NCBI GenBank assembly: GCA_036346375.1
Contig: CM070508.1
Span: forward strand, 40,444,862-40,508,861
From: Guadua angustifolia
Taxonomy: Eukaryota; Streptophyta; Magnoliopsida; Poales; Poaceae
DNA: 64,000 nt
Direction of reading: 5' to 3'
The notes under the pieces: generated by a model
The model's input: only the letters and a program-made list of their open reading frames with translations
Told to the model about the DNA's origin: nothing
Databases searched by the model: none
Made by a program: the position numbers and the translations under genes
Part shown: piece by piece, positions 32,182 through 43,399 of the stretch
How the letters are laid out: each line of letters begins with the position of its first letter
How positions within the stretch are numbered: position 1 is the stretch's first letter

Positions 32182-33801
32182 GTGTGGTTCAGTATTGGGT
32201 TCCTAGATCTTCACTTTGTCCCAGTACTGAGTCATCTCTCTCTTCTCTATTTTGATCAGGTTCATCGGATGGAGAAGGGAGAGGTTTGGATTATTGACTC
32301 CGGTTGTTCTCATCATATGACCAGAAATTCTCGTTGGTTCTCTTCCCTAGTCCGAGCCCCCGGTGATGAGTTGATCACTTTTGGGGATGCTTCTTTAGGT
32401 AGAGTCATTGCCAAAGGTACCATATGCATTAATGAAATTTTTTTCCTTAAGGATGTTGCCTTGGTAAATAAGCTGCAGTATAATTTGCTTTCTATTTCTT
32501 AGCTTATCGATGACTCTTTCGAGGTAAGCTTTAAGAGCAGTGCCTATAGAATCCTTGATTCATCAAGAGAGTTAGTTTGTGGGATTTTTAGATTTGGGAG
32601 AGTCTTTTGTGCTGATTTTTCTGCTTTTTCTAGAGACTCTCTTCATTGTTTGATTGGTTTTGAGTCCTGTGATCTCTCCTTCTGGCATAGGAGACTTGGT
32701 CACATTGGTTTTGATCATTTAACCAGAGTTAGCTGCCACGATCTCATTCGTGGTCTACCCAAACTCAAGATGGTCAAAGATTTAGTTTGCTTTCCTTGCC
32801 GATATAGCAAGATGGTTATTGCTTCTCATCCCCCAGTCACCGTAGTGATGACTGATGCACCAGGACGGCTTTTACATATGGACACTATTGGTCCAGCTGG
32901 AGTATAGTCAGCAGGAGGAAAGTGGTATGTTCTTGTCATTGTTGATGATTTTTTGAGATATTCTTGGGTATTTTTCATGGTCTCAAAGGATGAGACCTTT
33001 TCTCACTTCAAGGGTTTTGTCAGTAGGTTGTCTATTGAGCTCACAGGTGCCTTACGAGCTATACACAGTGATAATAGCATACAGTTCAGGAACTCATACT
33101 TTGAGAGTTTCTATGTGGAGTCTGGTTTAAAGCATCAATTCTCCTCTCCCTACGTCCCTCAGCAAAATGGAGTAGTGGAAAGGAAGAACAGGACTCTAGT
33201 TAAGATGGCTAGGACGATGCTAGATGAGTACAGTACTCTTAGAAAGTTTTTGGCTAAGGCTATAGCTACGGCTTGCCATGTTTCTAATTGTGTTTTCTTG
33301 AGAGCACATTTGCATCACATCTCTTACGAGTTGAGGTATGGGCGAAAGCCTAGTGTTTCTCATTTTTGTGTGTTTGGTTGCAAGTGTTTCATCTTGAAGT
33401 CTGGTAACCTAGATAAGTTTGAGTCTTGCTCTTCTGACGGTATTTTTCTGGGTTATTCGACTACTTCTCGTAGCTATAGGGTCTGGAGTGTTGATGCGAA
33501 TAGGATCATAGAGACCTGTGACGTGACCTTTGATGAGGCTAGCCTAGGAGTTAGACCTTATATTTTAGGCTCTTCTTATTTCTCCGAGACCATCTTCGTA
33601 GAGGATGAGGATGATGGAGATGATGGTATTCCACTGGATCCAATCCCTTCTACACCTGAGGTGCCTCCTGTTTATATTTCCACACCTCAGAGAGTTCAGC
33701 CCTTGCCTTTTGACTCTCCTTCAGCTAGTGGCTATATTCCTGCCTCTTTTGTTCAAGAGGTAGAGGCCACTTCTGTTTCTAGACCTCCCCATCATATTTA
33801 G
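32182..33801 (+). pseudogene. Copia protease and integrase
   Basis: The protease is shown by VWIIDSGCSHHMT (catalytic Asp in DSG). The pre-integrase zinc region has HRRLGHIGFDHL and CFPC. The integrase core has VDDFLRYSWVFF (first Asp), IHSDNSIQFRN (second Asp) and SPYVPQQNGVVERKNRTL (catalytic Glu). It continues through FGCKCFILKSGNLDKFE and FLGYSTTSRSYRVW to an acidic tail. The order protease-integrase before reverse transcriptase defines Ty1/copia. The frame is kept but for stops at 32500, 32905 and 33799. Confidence 0.92.
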
Positions 33802-35445
33802 AAAGGTTATCCACCTGATCAGATCATCGGCGATCTATTTGAGTGGGTCACTCACTCAAAATCAAGCTTGTCCAGTTTCTGCCATCACTCATCCTTTGTT
33901 GCCTCTTTTGAGTCGAATGATGTTTCTCATGCATTATCCGATGAGTTATGGATTAATGCTATGCATGAGGAACTTGAGAACTTCAAGTGAAACAAGGTGT
34001 GGCAGCTTGTTGAGCTCCTATCTGGTTATAATGTTATTGGGACCAAGTGGGTGTTCAAAAACAAGTAGAGTGAGGATGTGGTTGTCATTCGTAACAAGGT
34101 TAGGCTAGTTGTATAGAGCTTCACTCAGGTTGAGGGTCTTGACTTTGAGGAGACCTTTGCCCCTGTAGCTAGACTAGATGTGATTAGGAACCTGCTTGCA
34201 TTCTCTACATCTCAGGGCTTTAAGCTTTATTAAATGGATGTCAAGAGTGCATTCCTTAATGGTTTTATTGAGGAAGAGGTTTATATCAAGCAACCTCTAG
34301 GATTTAAAAACCCCAAGTACCCAAACCATATCTTCAAGCTTTCCAAAGCTTTGTATGGACTTAAGCAGGCCCCTAGATCTTGGTATGAGAGGTTTAAGTC
34401 CTATCTTCTTAGTCATGGTTTCAAAATGGGTATAGTAAACAAGACTTTGTTCATCAGACACTAGGATTCTCACTTCTCTCTTGTTCAAATTTATGTGGAC
34501 GATATTATTTTTTGTGGCTCTTCTCACTCTCTTGTGTCTCAGTTTTCTGAGGTTACGAGCACGGAGTTTGAGATGAGTATGATGGACAAGTTGAGCCACT
34601 TCCTTGGCTTCCAAATCAAGCAGACTCGAGAGGGTACTTTCCTGCACCAAGATAAGTACACTCGGGACCTCTTGAGACGGTTTGATATGCCTGATGGGAA
34701 GCCTGTGATGACTCCTATAACCACCACTGCTATCCTCGAGCTTGACAAGGATGGTGAGCCTGCTGATCAAAATGAGTTCTGAAGCATGATTGGCTCCCTC
34801 TTATATCTCACTTCCTCGAGGCCGGACATACACTTTGCTGTGTGTATGTGCACTCAATTTCAGGCTTCTTCTCGCATCTCTCACCGCCAAGCGGTGAAGC
34901 GCATATTCAGGTACCTTCGAGCTACTATTGATTATGGTTTTTGGTACTCTTCATCTTTTTGTTTGTCCCTTAGAGCCTTTTCTGATGTAGACTTTACTGG
35001 CTGTAGGATAGATAGGAAAAGCATGTCAGGCACTTGCTAATTCATTGACACTTCTCTTGTTTCTTGGTCATCTAGGAAGTAGTTTGGAGTTGCACAGTCT
35101 ACCGCTGAGGCCGAGTATGTTGCTGTAGCCAGTTACTGTAGCTAGGTGCTTTGGATGAGATCTACATTGCAGAACTTTGGGTTAGCGATTGAGAGTGTTC
35201 CACTAATCTGTGATAACACTTCTACTATCTGTATTGCTAAGAACCCAGTGCAACATTCACGGACCAAGCACATTGTTGTTAGATATCATTTCCTTAGAGA
35301 CTATGTGGAGAAAGGAGACATAGTGCTTCAATTTGTGGAAAGTGACCACCAGTTGGCTGATATTTTTACCAAGCCTTTGAATAGCTCTAAGTTTATTGCC
35401 CTAAGGAGTGACTTTGGTGTTGTGTGCCCTTACGGCCTTCTTTAA
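33802..35445 (+). pseudogene. Copia reverse transcriptase and RNase H
   Basis: It continues the integrase frame. RT motifs: KWVFKNK, FAPVARLDVIRNLLAF, MDVKSAFLNG, ALYGLKQAPRSWYERF, then the catalytic box IYVDDIIF and MMDKLSHFLGFQI. RNase H motifs: SAEAEY in the form STAEAEYVA, CDNTSTICIAKNPVQHSRTKHI and DIFTKPL. All catalytic boxes are present. Nine stops at 33988, 34066, 34114, 34231, 34462, 34780, 35038, 35080 and 35143 disable it. Each can be produced from a Gln or Arg codon by one C-to-T change. Confidence 0.92.
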
Positions 35446-37280
35446 GACGGAGCTGGTCTGTATATTATGTTTTATATATTCTCTTCCAGTTTTTCCCTTT
35501 CTTTTGTTTTGTTCTAGGTGCTTATAGGGCTTATTCTCTAGAGTTGTGAGTTCACTTCACTTAGACTTCTGGCATGCTTCGCATGGACCTCTCATCTTAT
35601 GCTTTTAGGTTGCTATCATGCGCAATTAGTTGTTCTCTCTAGATTGAGTTCCCTCACAGTCTTATGAGTCTAGCAAGTGTTGAGCCCCTTGGGTAGACAG
35701 GGTCTGTGTGCACTCCTTAGCTTGGGATCTAGAGGCAGCTTCCCTATATCAGTCATTGGAAAAGATGAGAGCGAGTCTAAGCCTTAATGTTCTCTAGCTA
35801 CCATCTTTTCTATGCTCTATAGCCACTCAGTTTGTAGATTCTTGACTTCTTCTCTTCATTCTATGTGCCTGGTTTTATTTGAGTTCATTTGGATCTTCCT
35901 TATGGTTAATTGTGATAATAACTCAATTTAGACCAGATTTGTGCTTAAAATTGACTCACATATTGAGGGGGAGTTTAAGAATCTGTTTCATGCATTGCGT
36001 ATAGACTTTACTTTCTACTTTATGAGCTTTATCTATTATGCAAATGGTCTATTCTTTCATGCTATACACCATGCTACATCATTTTACGAAATACTCTAAC
36101 TTAGATATGTCCAAGTTATTTATCTTGCTAAGCGTACTAAAACTTGAAAAATAGGGTTTAAACAAACTAAATGAAACATGTTGCTTTTACTTGCTGGGTC
36201 TCTTCTCTAGGGGTATTTGCCATGATCAGTAAACTTTTGAAATTCTCTAGAGTCCCTATAGTAACTTGGGTGAAACTTGTTTGATCCTTACTTGAGTCCT
36301 TCATTTGCTTATCAATCAAAATGCTAAAATGAAAGCAAAATTGACTCTTTTTGTGTGCATTAGACTCAACACTTCACATTAACAAGATAGCTTCCCATTG
36401 CACTTGAGATTAACTTGGAATGGTTTGTGTATGACCAAGATTATTCTCTTAAGAGTCCTTCTTGAAATGATCGAATATGGCTTGAGTCAATTGCTTGAAA
36501 AATGCAAATAAAAAAACATAAGAGGGTAAAGAATGCAAATAATGTTAAACATTTGCACCCCGCTATGTCTTTCAAAAGCTATAAAGAAAAATTTGCATCA
36601 AATGAAAATAAGTTCGAAGGACCTTGTATGCACATCTATATTCCCCAAAGTGTTGAGTAAGTTGAACTCTAGGTCTTCCATTTGGTTTTTTGAGTGGCTT
36701 TGCTTCTAGATTTGAAACTAATGCTAAGTGTTGCTCATGTGAAAAATTGCGAAAAATGTCATTTTCAAACCTAAGCTAGCAAGTAAAATTTCTTATTTAC
36801 ACTTGGACATGTCTTAGTTTAGTAAAATGTGAAATTGACTATCTTGGTGTCACACCTTGTCTTCATAGTCACTTGGATAATTTTCAAAGCTCTTCTAGGT
36901 TGCATTTCATGCATACATATATAAAGGGGGAGAAAATATTTTCTTGATGCCTATATTGCCAAAAGGAGGAGAAAAACGTAGAAAAGGCATCATCAAAAGA
37001 TGAATCTTGGTTCTTATGATCTTGGTAAATCTTTGCTAATTTTTATAGATCATAAGTTTATTTGCACCTCTTGTTATTGGATCTTAGAGTCTTTGTGGAA
37101 AACTTGCTTTTTCTTTTGTTTTGCTCTAAAGATGCTTCTAGCCAACTTGGACATGATCTTATTTCTTTCTCTGTCTAGATCAAGTTTAGTTTTACATTCA
37201 AATTACTCTCTTCCTCTCTCTTTCAAACTCAAATTTATGCCTTTTTGGGTGTTTCTCAATATAGTCATCAAGGGGGAGAT
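35446..37280 (+). other. Sirevirus 3' non-coding region with several polypurine tracts
   Basis: About 1.8 kb without a meaningful ORF. GAGGGGGAG at 35965-35973, AAAGGGGGAGAAAA at 36923-36936, AAAAGGAGGAGAAAAA at 36961-36976 and AAGGGGGAGA ending at 37279 form a series of polypurine tracts. Only the last borders the LTR. Several spaced polypurine tracts before the 3' LTR are a known Sirevirus trait. Confidence 0.75.
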
Positions 37281-38869
37281 TGAAAGACCATGTGGAAGTC
37301 TAACCTTGGTGATGATGAGTTATTGGCTATGCTTAAAGTATGAAGTGCATAAGTTTGATTTTGATTTGAATTGGTTTTGCAATTTGAATCAATTTGGGCT
37401 AAATCTGCCTAGAGCGACACTATCGGCCATGGGGGCGGTAGTGCTGGCAAAAGCGGCAGTGCCAGCCTGTTAGGGCGGTACTTATTTTTCAAAGAGGAGT
37501 TTCCTAGAGTTTTTCATCAGAGCAGCACTACCGGTCTCACAGGAGCGGTAGTGCCTACAAAAGCGACACTACCAGCCCCATGAAGCGGTAGTGTTGACCC
37601 TTGAGTGAAATAAAAATGTCATGGTGAGGCAGAGGATGACCAGGACTCGGTGAGGTGTGTAGGAGGTCCAAATGGTCGAGGATCGCCAGAAGATGATCAG
37701 AGACGAAGTCACTGCGAACCTAGAAAATAAGGAATGGATGCGATGCTAATTAGAAGCTGCACAGATCCTTGAGGACCGTTGGATCTTGGTCTAAGTGATA
37801 GAGTAGCGGGTCTAGTTAGTATGCTTTGAGAAGCGCGCAAAACCCGTTATGTTGTTGGGTTTCGGGTTAGCCCATGTATGAGTAAGTGAGTCAATCCTAG
37901 CCCTTGATGGTGATCCTTAGGAAAGAAAAAAATCATCCAAGGGTGGAGGATGACTCAAGAGTAGAATAAACAGAGGGGCAGGGGTAGCCCTTCTCATTAG
38001 AAGGTTTTGAGATTTTTGTGCTCCTTTGAGTTTTGCCCACTTGTTTGTGAGGCTTTGTAAACCTCCCTTCCAGAAATAAAAATCTAACTTCCTTTCAAAT
38101 CTGAATTTACTTATTGCATTTATATTTTGTCTGTAAATTTCGCAATTTACATTCATGCAATTTACTCTCAAACAAGTTGGATTTGCCTCCCCTCCTTCTA
38201 AATGTTTTTGGATCTTTTGCTAAGGATGTATGATTGATGGATGAGTTTTCTTTAGACCATATCCCAATCATCTAGGCAAGTCTTGTATTCTTTCTTGTAA
38301 AAAACCGATATTTTATTCTTGAGAGGATGATTCTTGAAAGATTGGGTTTTGGGTGTTCTTGTCTTATGTTCTAGCTTGCTATGACATGTGGGAAGGCATC
38401 TAGGATTATCTTGATCATCAAGAACCCACGAGCTAGCTGAGAACCAAGTTTTTGTTCTTGAACCCATTTTTATGCACCCTTTCATAAATTTAAAAAAGGT
38501 CAGAATTTTGACGTCAATTCTTATAATCGAAGGATGGAATAGATTCTTGACATCCTTAGGAAGGTGTCCACAAATTTTCATTGAGTTTGGACCAACCGGT
38601 CAAAAGATTTCATGATTTTTTCTTTTGAACTCGGGCTGAAATTACTGTTCATCGGGCTAATTTTACTATATCTATAGTACTCAGCACTACCGCTATAATA
38701 CCCCTGGTAGTGCCGAGTTTGTGGTAGTGTTGGCCACTGCTGAAAATTTTGGGATTTTTGCTTTCTTCGCTTCGTCTCTTTGATGTGAGGATATTGGCTA
38801 GATTGTTTTGAGTGAGAAAATTTTATTTTACAATCATTCACCCCTTCTAATTGCCATCTCGATCCTTCA
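37281..38869 (+). mobile_element. 3' LTR of Sirevirus-like copia element
   Basis: It starts TGAAAGACCATGTGG right after the polypurine tract and ends CGATCCTTCA at 38869; 1589 bp. In the first 350 bp and again near 38680-38740 it carries repeats of GCGGTAGTGC and GCACTACCG, which can pair with each other. Because the 5' LTR is truncated, no target duplication can be tested. Confidence 0.9.
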
Positions 38870-39075
38870 CATACTTTATGAACATTTCTAAAAATATAAT
38901 CATCTCTATGATTGCATCCAGAGCATATTTCCAACACATCGTTGAAGCTTTCTACCAGGAGTGTCTTTGGTTTCGAGTTCACCACGTTGAGATGCTTTAG
39001 ATTCACCAAGAATCGTCACCAGTGAGCTACTAATGCGCCATCGAGTGGTCTTCGTCCTCATGTCCGGTGGGTCGC
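38870..39075 (-). mobile_element. Possible remnant of another copia LTR
   Basis: On the minus strand 38936-38870 begins TGTTGGAAATATGCTCTGGA, resembling the start of BARE/Angela-type LTRs of grasses, and is cut by the copia LTR at 38869. 38937-39075 has no clear content. The similarity is recognised from memory and is short. Confidence 0.35.
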
Positions 39076-39139
39076 TGAAGGATCGATAAAGTCGCCTAGA
39101 GGGGGGGTGAATAGGTGTTTTTAAAATTAAATTCTAATT

Positions 39140-40490
39140 TGCAGTGGAAAGATCGGATTGTCCGACTTCTGGTATCGGACTATCCGATATGTATCGGAAT
39201 ATCCAATACCTGCAATCCGATTATTCGATCAGAGCGAGAACAGACAGATCTGTCACTGGTTAAGGCAGAGCTAGGGTAGGCAACAAATGAGTTGAAGGCA
39301 AGTTACTAGTAAGCAAGATACAGCAGTTACTTCAAGATAAATTTAATCAAGGCAACAAGAAAAGACCAAACCAAAGATTCGATGCACAGTTGGTTTTTCC
39401 CGAAGTTCGGATCCTTGAGGGGATCCTACGTCTCCGTTGAGGCAGCTCGGTCACACTTGAGCCGGGGTCTCTCTCAACCCTTTTCCTCCTGGTGTTGCAC
39501 AAAGCACTCGCCGGTTTCACTTTTTGATCCCTTTCCTTACGGAGGCGAAATCACACCTTCACAAACTTCCGAGGCGCACCACACGATGTCTTGGTGGCTC
39601 CCGGCGACTCCTAGCCGTCTAGGAGACCACAATCTCCAAGAGTAACAAATGGAGTGTAGATCCGCGCTTGAAAATCGCTCTAGTGCTCAAATGAACTTTC
39701 ACGGTTTGAAATCTAAGCGCTAGAAATCAACTTGCTTCAACTCTCAACAAATATCTCAAGGAAGAACACAAGAGAGAGCATGAGAAAGACTTAGAAGCAA
39801 TAAATGTTCAGCACAAGGTCTGTCTCCATAAATGAGGGAGTGGGTGGAGTATTTATAGCCAAGACACAAAAACTAGCTGTTCTGCACTGTGTCAGGCCCA
39901 CATTGGACTGTCCGATACATGTCATCGGACTATCCGATATGTATAAATTTCCAGATCGACTCCACCTTAGAAATTCAAATTCTTTTGAACGGAACACATA
40001 TCGGATTATCCGATTACATACATCGGACATTCCGATGATTCCAGAGAGATTTCAAGAGAACTCAGTTACTTTGAAGATCTTCTAAGTGTATATCGGACTG
40101 TCCGATATATGACATCGGACAATCCGATAATTCCAGAGAGTTTTCAATGAAGAAGAAGTTTTTAAAAACTTTCTAAGTCCATATCGGAATGTCCGATATA
40201 AAATATCGGACAATCCGATAATTCCAGAGAGTTTTCAATGAAGAAGAAGTTTTCAAAAACTTTCTAAGTCCATATCGGAATGCCCGATATAAAATATCAG
40301 ACAATCCGATAATTCCCGAGAGATCCATTCTCAACTCCTTAGAAAAATTCTCAGTCCTCATCGGACAATCCGATGTCAACTATCGGTCAATCCGATAAAT
40401 CCATAGAGGACCAAGACTTAGAAAACACACTCACACCGGAAGATCCGATATCGCCGGACTGTCCGATGTTCAACATCGGATTATCCGATA
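39140..40490. repeat. Array of about 19 ATCGGA-n3-TCCGAT palindromes
   Basis: Units such as ATCGGACTATCCGAT (39175), ATCGGACATTCCGAT (40022), ATCGGACTGTCCGAT (40091) and ATCGGACAATCCGAT (40115, 40205, 40359) recur in two clusters, about 39140-39235 and 39900-40490. Spacing is irregular and often paired 20-35 bp apart. Most are perfect or near-perfect inverted repeats with a 3-bp centre. Confidence 0.93.
40131..40314. repeat. Tandem duplication, 91-bp period, inside the palindrome array
   Basis: TTCCAGAGAGTTTTCAATG starts at 40131 and again at 40222. Each unit includes GAAGAAGAAGTTTT and two palindromes. The copies are nearly identical. Confidence 0.9.
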
Positions 40491-40821
40491 AAATCAGGAA
40501 AAAGACAACTGCGATGTGTGTGTTGTGCTTGGTGTCTTCCAAAACTAACTTTGTAAAAGTAGTTCATCTGAGCATAGAGATCATTTCTAAGACACCTACA
40601 TCCCATCCCTCTTGATAGTACGGCGATTCTATCGACTCAATTAAATAAAAATCTACACTAAGTCGACGCCGTTCTTCTTTTCTCTTTTGAGGGTCGTCAT
40701 TGTCCGTAGATGCGTTTCTTTTGGGACTATTACCTGCTCATATACTCATTTAAGCCATTAGTCCCTTAAACGTTTGTCATTAATCATCCAAAACACAATT
40801 AGGGGCCTAGATGCACTTTCA

Positions 40822-41294
40822 ATCTCCCCCTTTTTGGTGATTGATGACAACACGTTTAAGACTTATCAATAATAAATGAAAAATGATTTTGTGAATGAAC
40901 AAGATATGTGGAGCTCCCCCTAAATGTGTGCATTAGAGATTTGAGTGAGAATCAAATGCACAATTTAGAGGTGAAATTCGAGAGGAGCTCCCCCTATATC
41001 TTGGCATTCGGGTAAGATGTAACAAGTGATGAGGCTTTAAATGATATTATGAATGCAACGAAGAGTATTAGAGCCATTGTAAAAGAGATATGACACGATA
41101 TATCAAAGCTAAAGTATACAAAATATCAGAGCAAAAGTTAAAGTTACCAACTAACACCATATAGCAACAATTAACGAAAAGCAAATCCAAAATACATCCA
41201 CCAACACATCCAAAAGACATCCAACAGTTTTGCAACACAAGTGTTCACAGAGCATGATACTCAGGAATGAACATTTCTTTCCCCCTTTGGCATC
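40822..41294 (-). other. Several inverted polypurine tracts of the minus-strand Sirevirus
   Basis: ATCTCCCCCTTTTTGG (40822), GAGCTCCCCCTAAA (40911), GAGCTCCCCCTATA (40985) and TTCTTTCCCCCTTTGG (41274) on the plus strand are four C-rich tracts, purine-rich on the coding strand, spaced over 470 bp upstream of the 3' LTR. This is the same layout as in the other Sirevirus of this window. Confidence 0.75.
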
Positions 41295-42408
41295 AAGGCA
41301 CCAAAAAGGAAGAGAAGAACAACGAGGAGACAACCAATCTTCATCATCGCTGCCGGACTCATCTCCTGAACTCGCGGCGTATTCTTCGGATGCGGATGGA
41401 TCTGCACCAGCCGGAGAGTCGAAAGGATCCTCAGTGGAGTCGTCGCTGGAGCAAGGTAGGCTAAGATGCTTCTGAATTGCCTTGAGCCTCTTCGCATTCT
41501 TCTTAGCCATCTTAACAAGGAAATTTCAGAACTCTGTCAGTAGAAGAGGATGACTGCGAAGGACCAGATGGAACAGCTGGACCAGAAGGAGCAGAAGCAG
41601 GAGGAGCTGAACGAGGTGGGTCACGAGGGACCACTTGCTTGATAGGTCTGATCTGCAGCTCGAGATGCTTCACATCACATTCAAACTTCAGTTTGGTAAC
41701 ACCCTCAATGACCCTCATGATGTAGGGTGCGAAACCACAGCTGCGCTTAGGGTCAAGGGAGTTGGCATGAATCTCATTCCAAATATAGAGAGCTACCATG
41801 AAGGGTCTTCCACCCGGTAGCATCCGGCTCAGAATATCACGAGTGTAGGATAGTATGTGAGAGGCATCACCTTCCTTTGGAGCAATGGTCTTCCTGAGGA
41901 GTCTGTTGGCAGCTGCGAGCATCGGCTTCAGAAACTTGGTATGCCCGGGCTCGAAAGCAGAATCCTCAATGTACAGAGAATTGAGATTGTCAGCAACCAA
42001 AGATCGAGTGTTATGAAGATCATCTTTGTCCATGCTTTCTTCAGCTTTGAATCCCAGAAGTTGTCCAAATCTGCCAACGGACATTCTGTAGCAGACACCT
42101 TCAGTCATCCATTGCATAGTTTCATTCTCGACGAAGAGGGTTGCATAGAACTAAGCAATGACCTCAGTGTTCCAATCTTGCTTTAACCCCATTATGCGTT
42201 TAATGCCAAGTCTCTCACAAGCTTCGATGACATCATTGAAAACAGGATCATCACAGGCCTCCATGTACTCCCAGTCAACCCATTGCATATTGACAGTGGG
42301 GCTTTTGCGAGGAAGAATGACTGTCTCGTAGAAGTCTTGTTGAAAGAAATTCCAAAAGCGATTGTCCGAAGATAATTTTCCTTTAAGCCAGTGATCGACT
42401 GATCTAGC
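41151..42408 (-). pseudogene. ORF in the env position of the minus-strand Sirevirus (putative plant transposon protein type)
   Basis: The frame runs leftward from 42408, where the Tat-C LTR cuts it. It contains FWNFFQQDFYETVILPRK, VDWEYMEACDDPVF, VIEACERLGI, a TAG at about 42151, then FYATL and METMQWMTEG-like sequence, GRFGQLLGF, and ALYIWNEIHANSLDPKRSCGFAPYIMRVIE. It ends in a Pro/Ser-rich tail. The FYATL, WMTEG and APYIM pattern is that of a plant domain listed as putative plant transposon protein (PF20167-like), found between RNase H and the 3' LTR of some elements. After TGA/TAG near 41512 a shifted frame adds MAKKNAKRLKAIQKHL and an acidic Ser-rich end. Function unknown; no signal peptide or membrane segment supports an envelope role. 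Confidence 0.65.
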
Positions 42409-43058
42409 TGTTGACGCCAAAAATGTGAAGAGGGTTTCTGGCCCACAACACACTAGACGAACACCAGGTTCAGATGTGCGCGAGCGTGCCAATCGGTTTG
42501 ACCCTGCAATCGATAAGGAAGAGAGTTGTAAAATTCAATCAAGCCGATCCTTGGGGCGAATCGGCTAAAATCAAGAATCAGCCAAAAAGCCGATTAGAAG
42601 GGTAACTAGATTAGTCGATCAAGACTAATCCGAGAGTAAAAGGCAGATCAATTCTGAAAAGGCGATGCGCAACAAGACAGAATAAATCAAACCTGAAGAA
42701 ATCGATGATGATCAAACAATCGGCGATTCACAACTTTATTTGATCAATGTCGACTTACAAAGGAAAGATTACAAAGCTAAGGGACTAAGAACTATGAAAG
42801 AAAAACTAGCATATGTGATTTGGTTGTTGTGGTCCCTTTTCCAAGCAGCCTTGGTGCGTCTTATATACTTGTTTAGCCGATCCGAGTCCTGCTTGGTTAT
42901 GGTAACATACTCCGAGTCGGCTATAGTTTCCTAACTGGACTCCTGTTCCCAAAAGCTTGACGTACGTTATCCAGACTTTCCATAGATGTTTCGTGTGCTA
43001 TCCAAACTTGACCTTTTCTGCCAATTCTTCTCGTAGTTTCCAAAAACTGGTGCAAACA
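42409..43058 (-). mobile_element. 3' LTR of Tat-C (minus strand)
   Basis: The plus strand starts TGTTGACGCCAAAAATG at 42409 and ends TGGTGCAAACA at 43058, followed by TATGCCCCCCATTTTTGG, the inverted polypurine tract. Length 650 bp. The TATA box is at 42861-42867 (TTATATA, inverted). The motifs AATCGGCT and AGCCGATT recur. The LTR is inserted in the Sirevirus ORF; the 5' LTR of Tat-C is not in the window. Confidence 0.85.
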
Positions 43059-43270
43059 TATGCCCCCCATTTTTGGAAGATAACTTGTTATCTTTCAAAA
43101 ATCCATCGGCTTTTCTCTCATCAGCTTCTTCTTCATCGGCTTCTTCTCTGTCAGCTAAAGAACTGTTCCAGTAACCGCTTGTTTTAATTGTGCTGTAAAA
43201 ATCTCGGTGCGGTTTAATGGCAGGTGTCGCCTCAAATTTGCTTCCCGCCACTTTTCACTTTTCACCGTGC

Positions 43271-43279
43271 TATATATAT
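43271..43279 (+). promoter_or_regulatory. TATA box of the Tat-C antisense gene
   Basis: GCTATATATATGCGGGACCC, 121-129 bp upstream of the ATG at 43400 on the plus strand, that is antisense to pol. The spacing gives a leader of about 90-100 nt. It lies outside the LTR, in the internal region. Confidence 0.7.
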
Positions 43280-43399
43280 GCGGGACCCCCATGGTCATTT
43301 TCACGCTTTCCTGCTCTTGAACCATCTGCAATCGGCTTTCCTTCTTCAATCGACTCCTAGTTCTTTGCAATCAAGCTCCCCACCTCCTTCATCGGCTGA

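Larger units (their letters stand above)
39076..40821 (-). mobile_element. 3' LTR of a minus-strand Sirevirus
   Basis: The plus strand starts TGAAGGATCGATAAAG and ends ATGCACTTTCA at 40821. The inverted polypurine tract ATCTCCCCCTTTTTGG (40822-40837) abuts the end, so this is the 3' LTR of an element reading leftward; 1746 bp. It includes GCCTAGAGGGGGGGTGAATA near its end, a phrase familiar from grass Sirevirus LTRs. It is filled with CGGA-n-TCCG palindromes (next feature). Confidence 0.88.

Noticed and set aside
39140..40490. CRISPR-like array
   Set aside because: The repeated unit is a 15-bp palindrome with irregular spacing and no unique spacers of fixed size, inside a plant LTR.
41151..42408. 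Retroviral envelope gene
   Set aside because: It is in the env position, but there is no signal peptide, transmembrane segment or furin-like site; the motif pattern is that of a plant transposon-associated domain.
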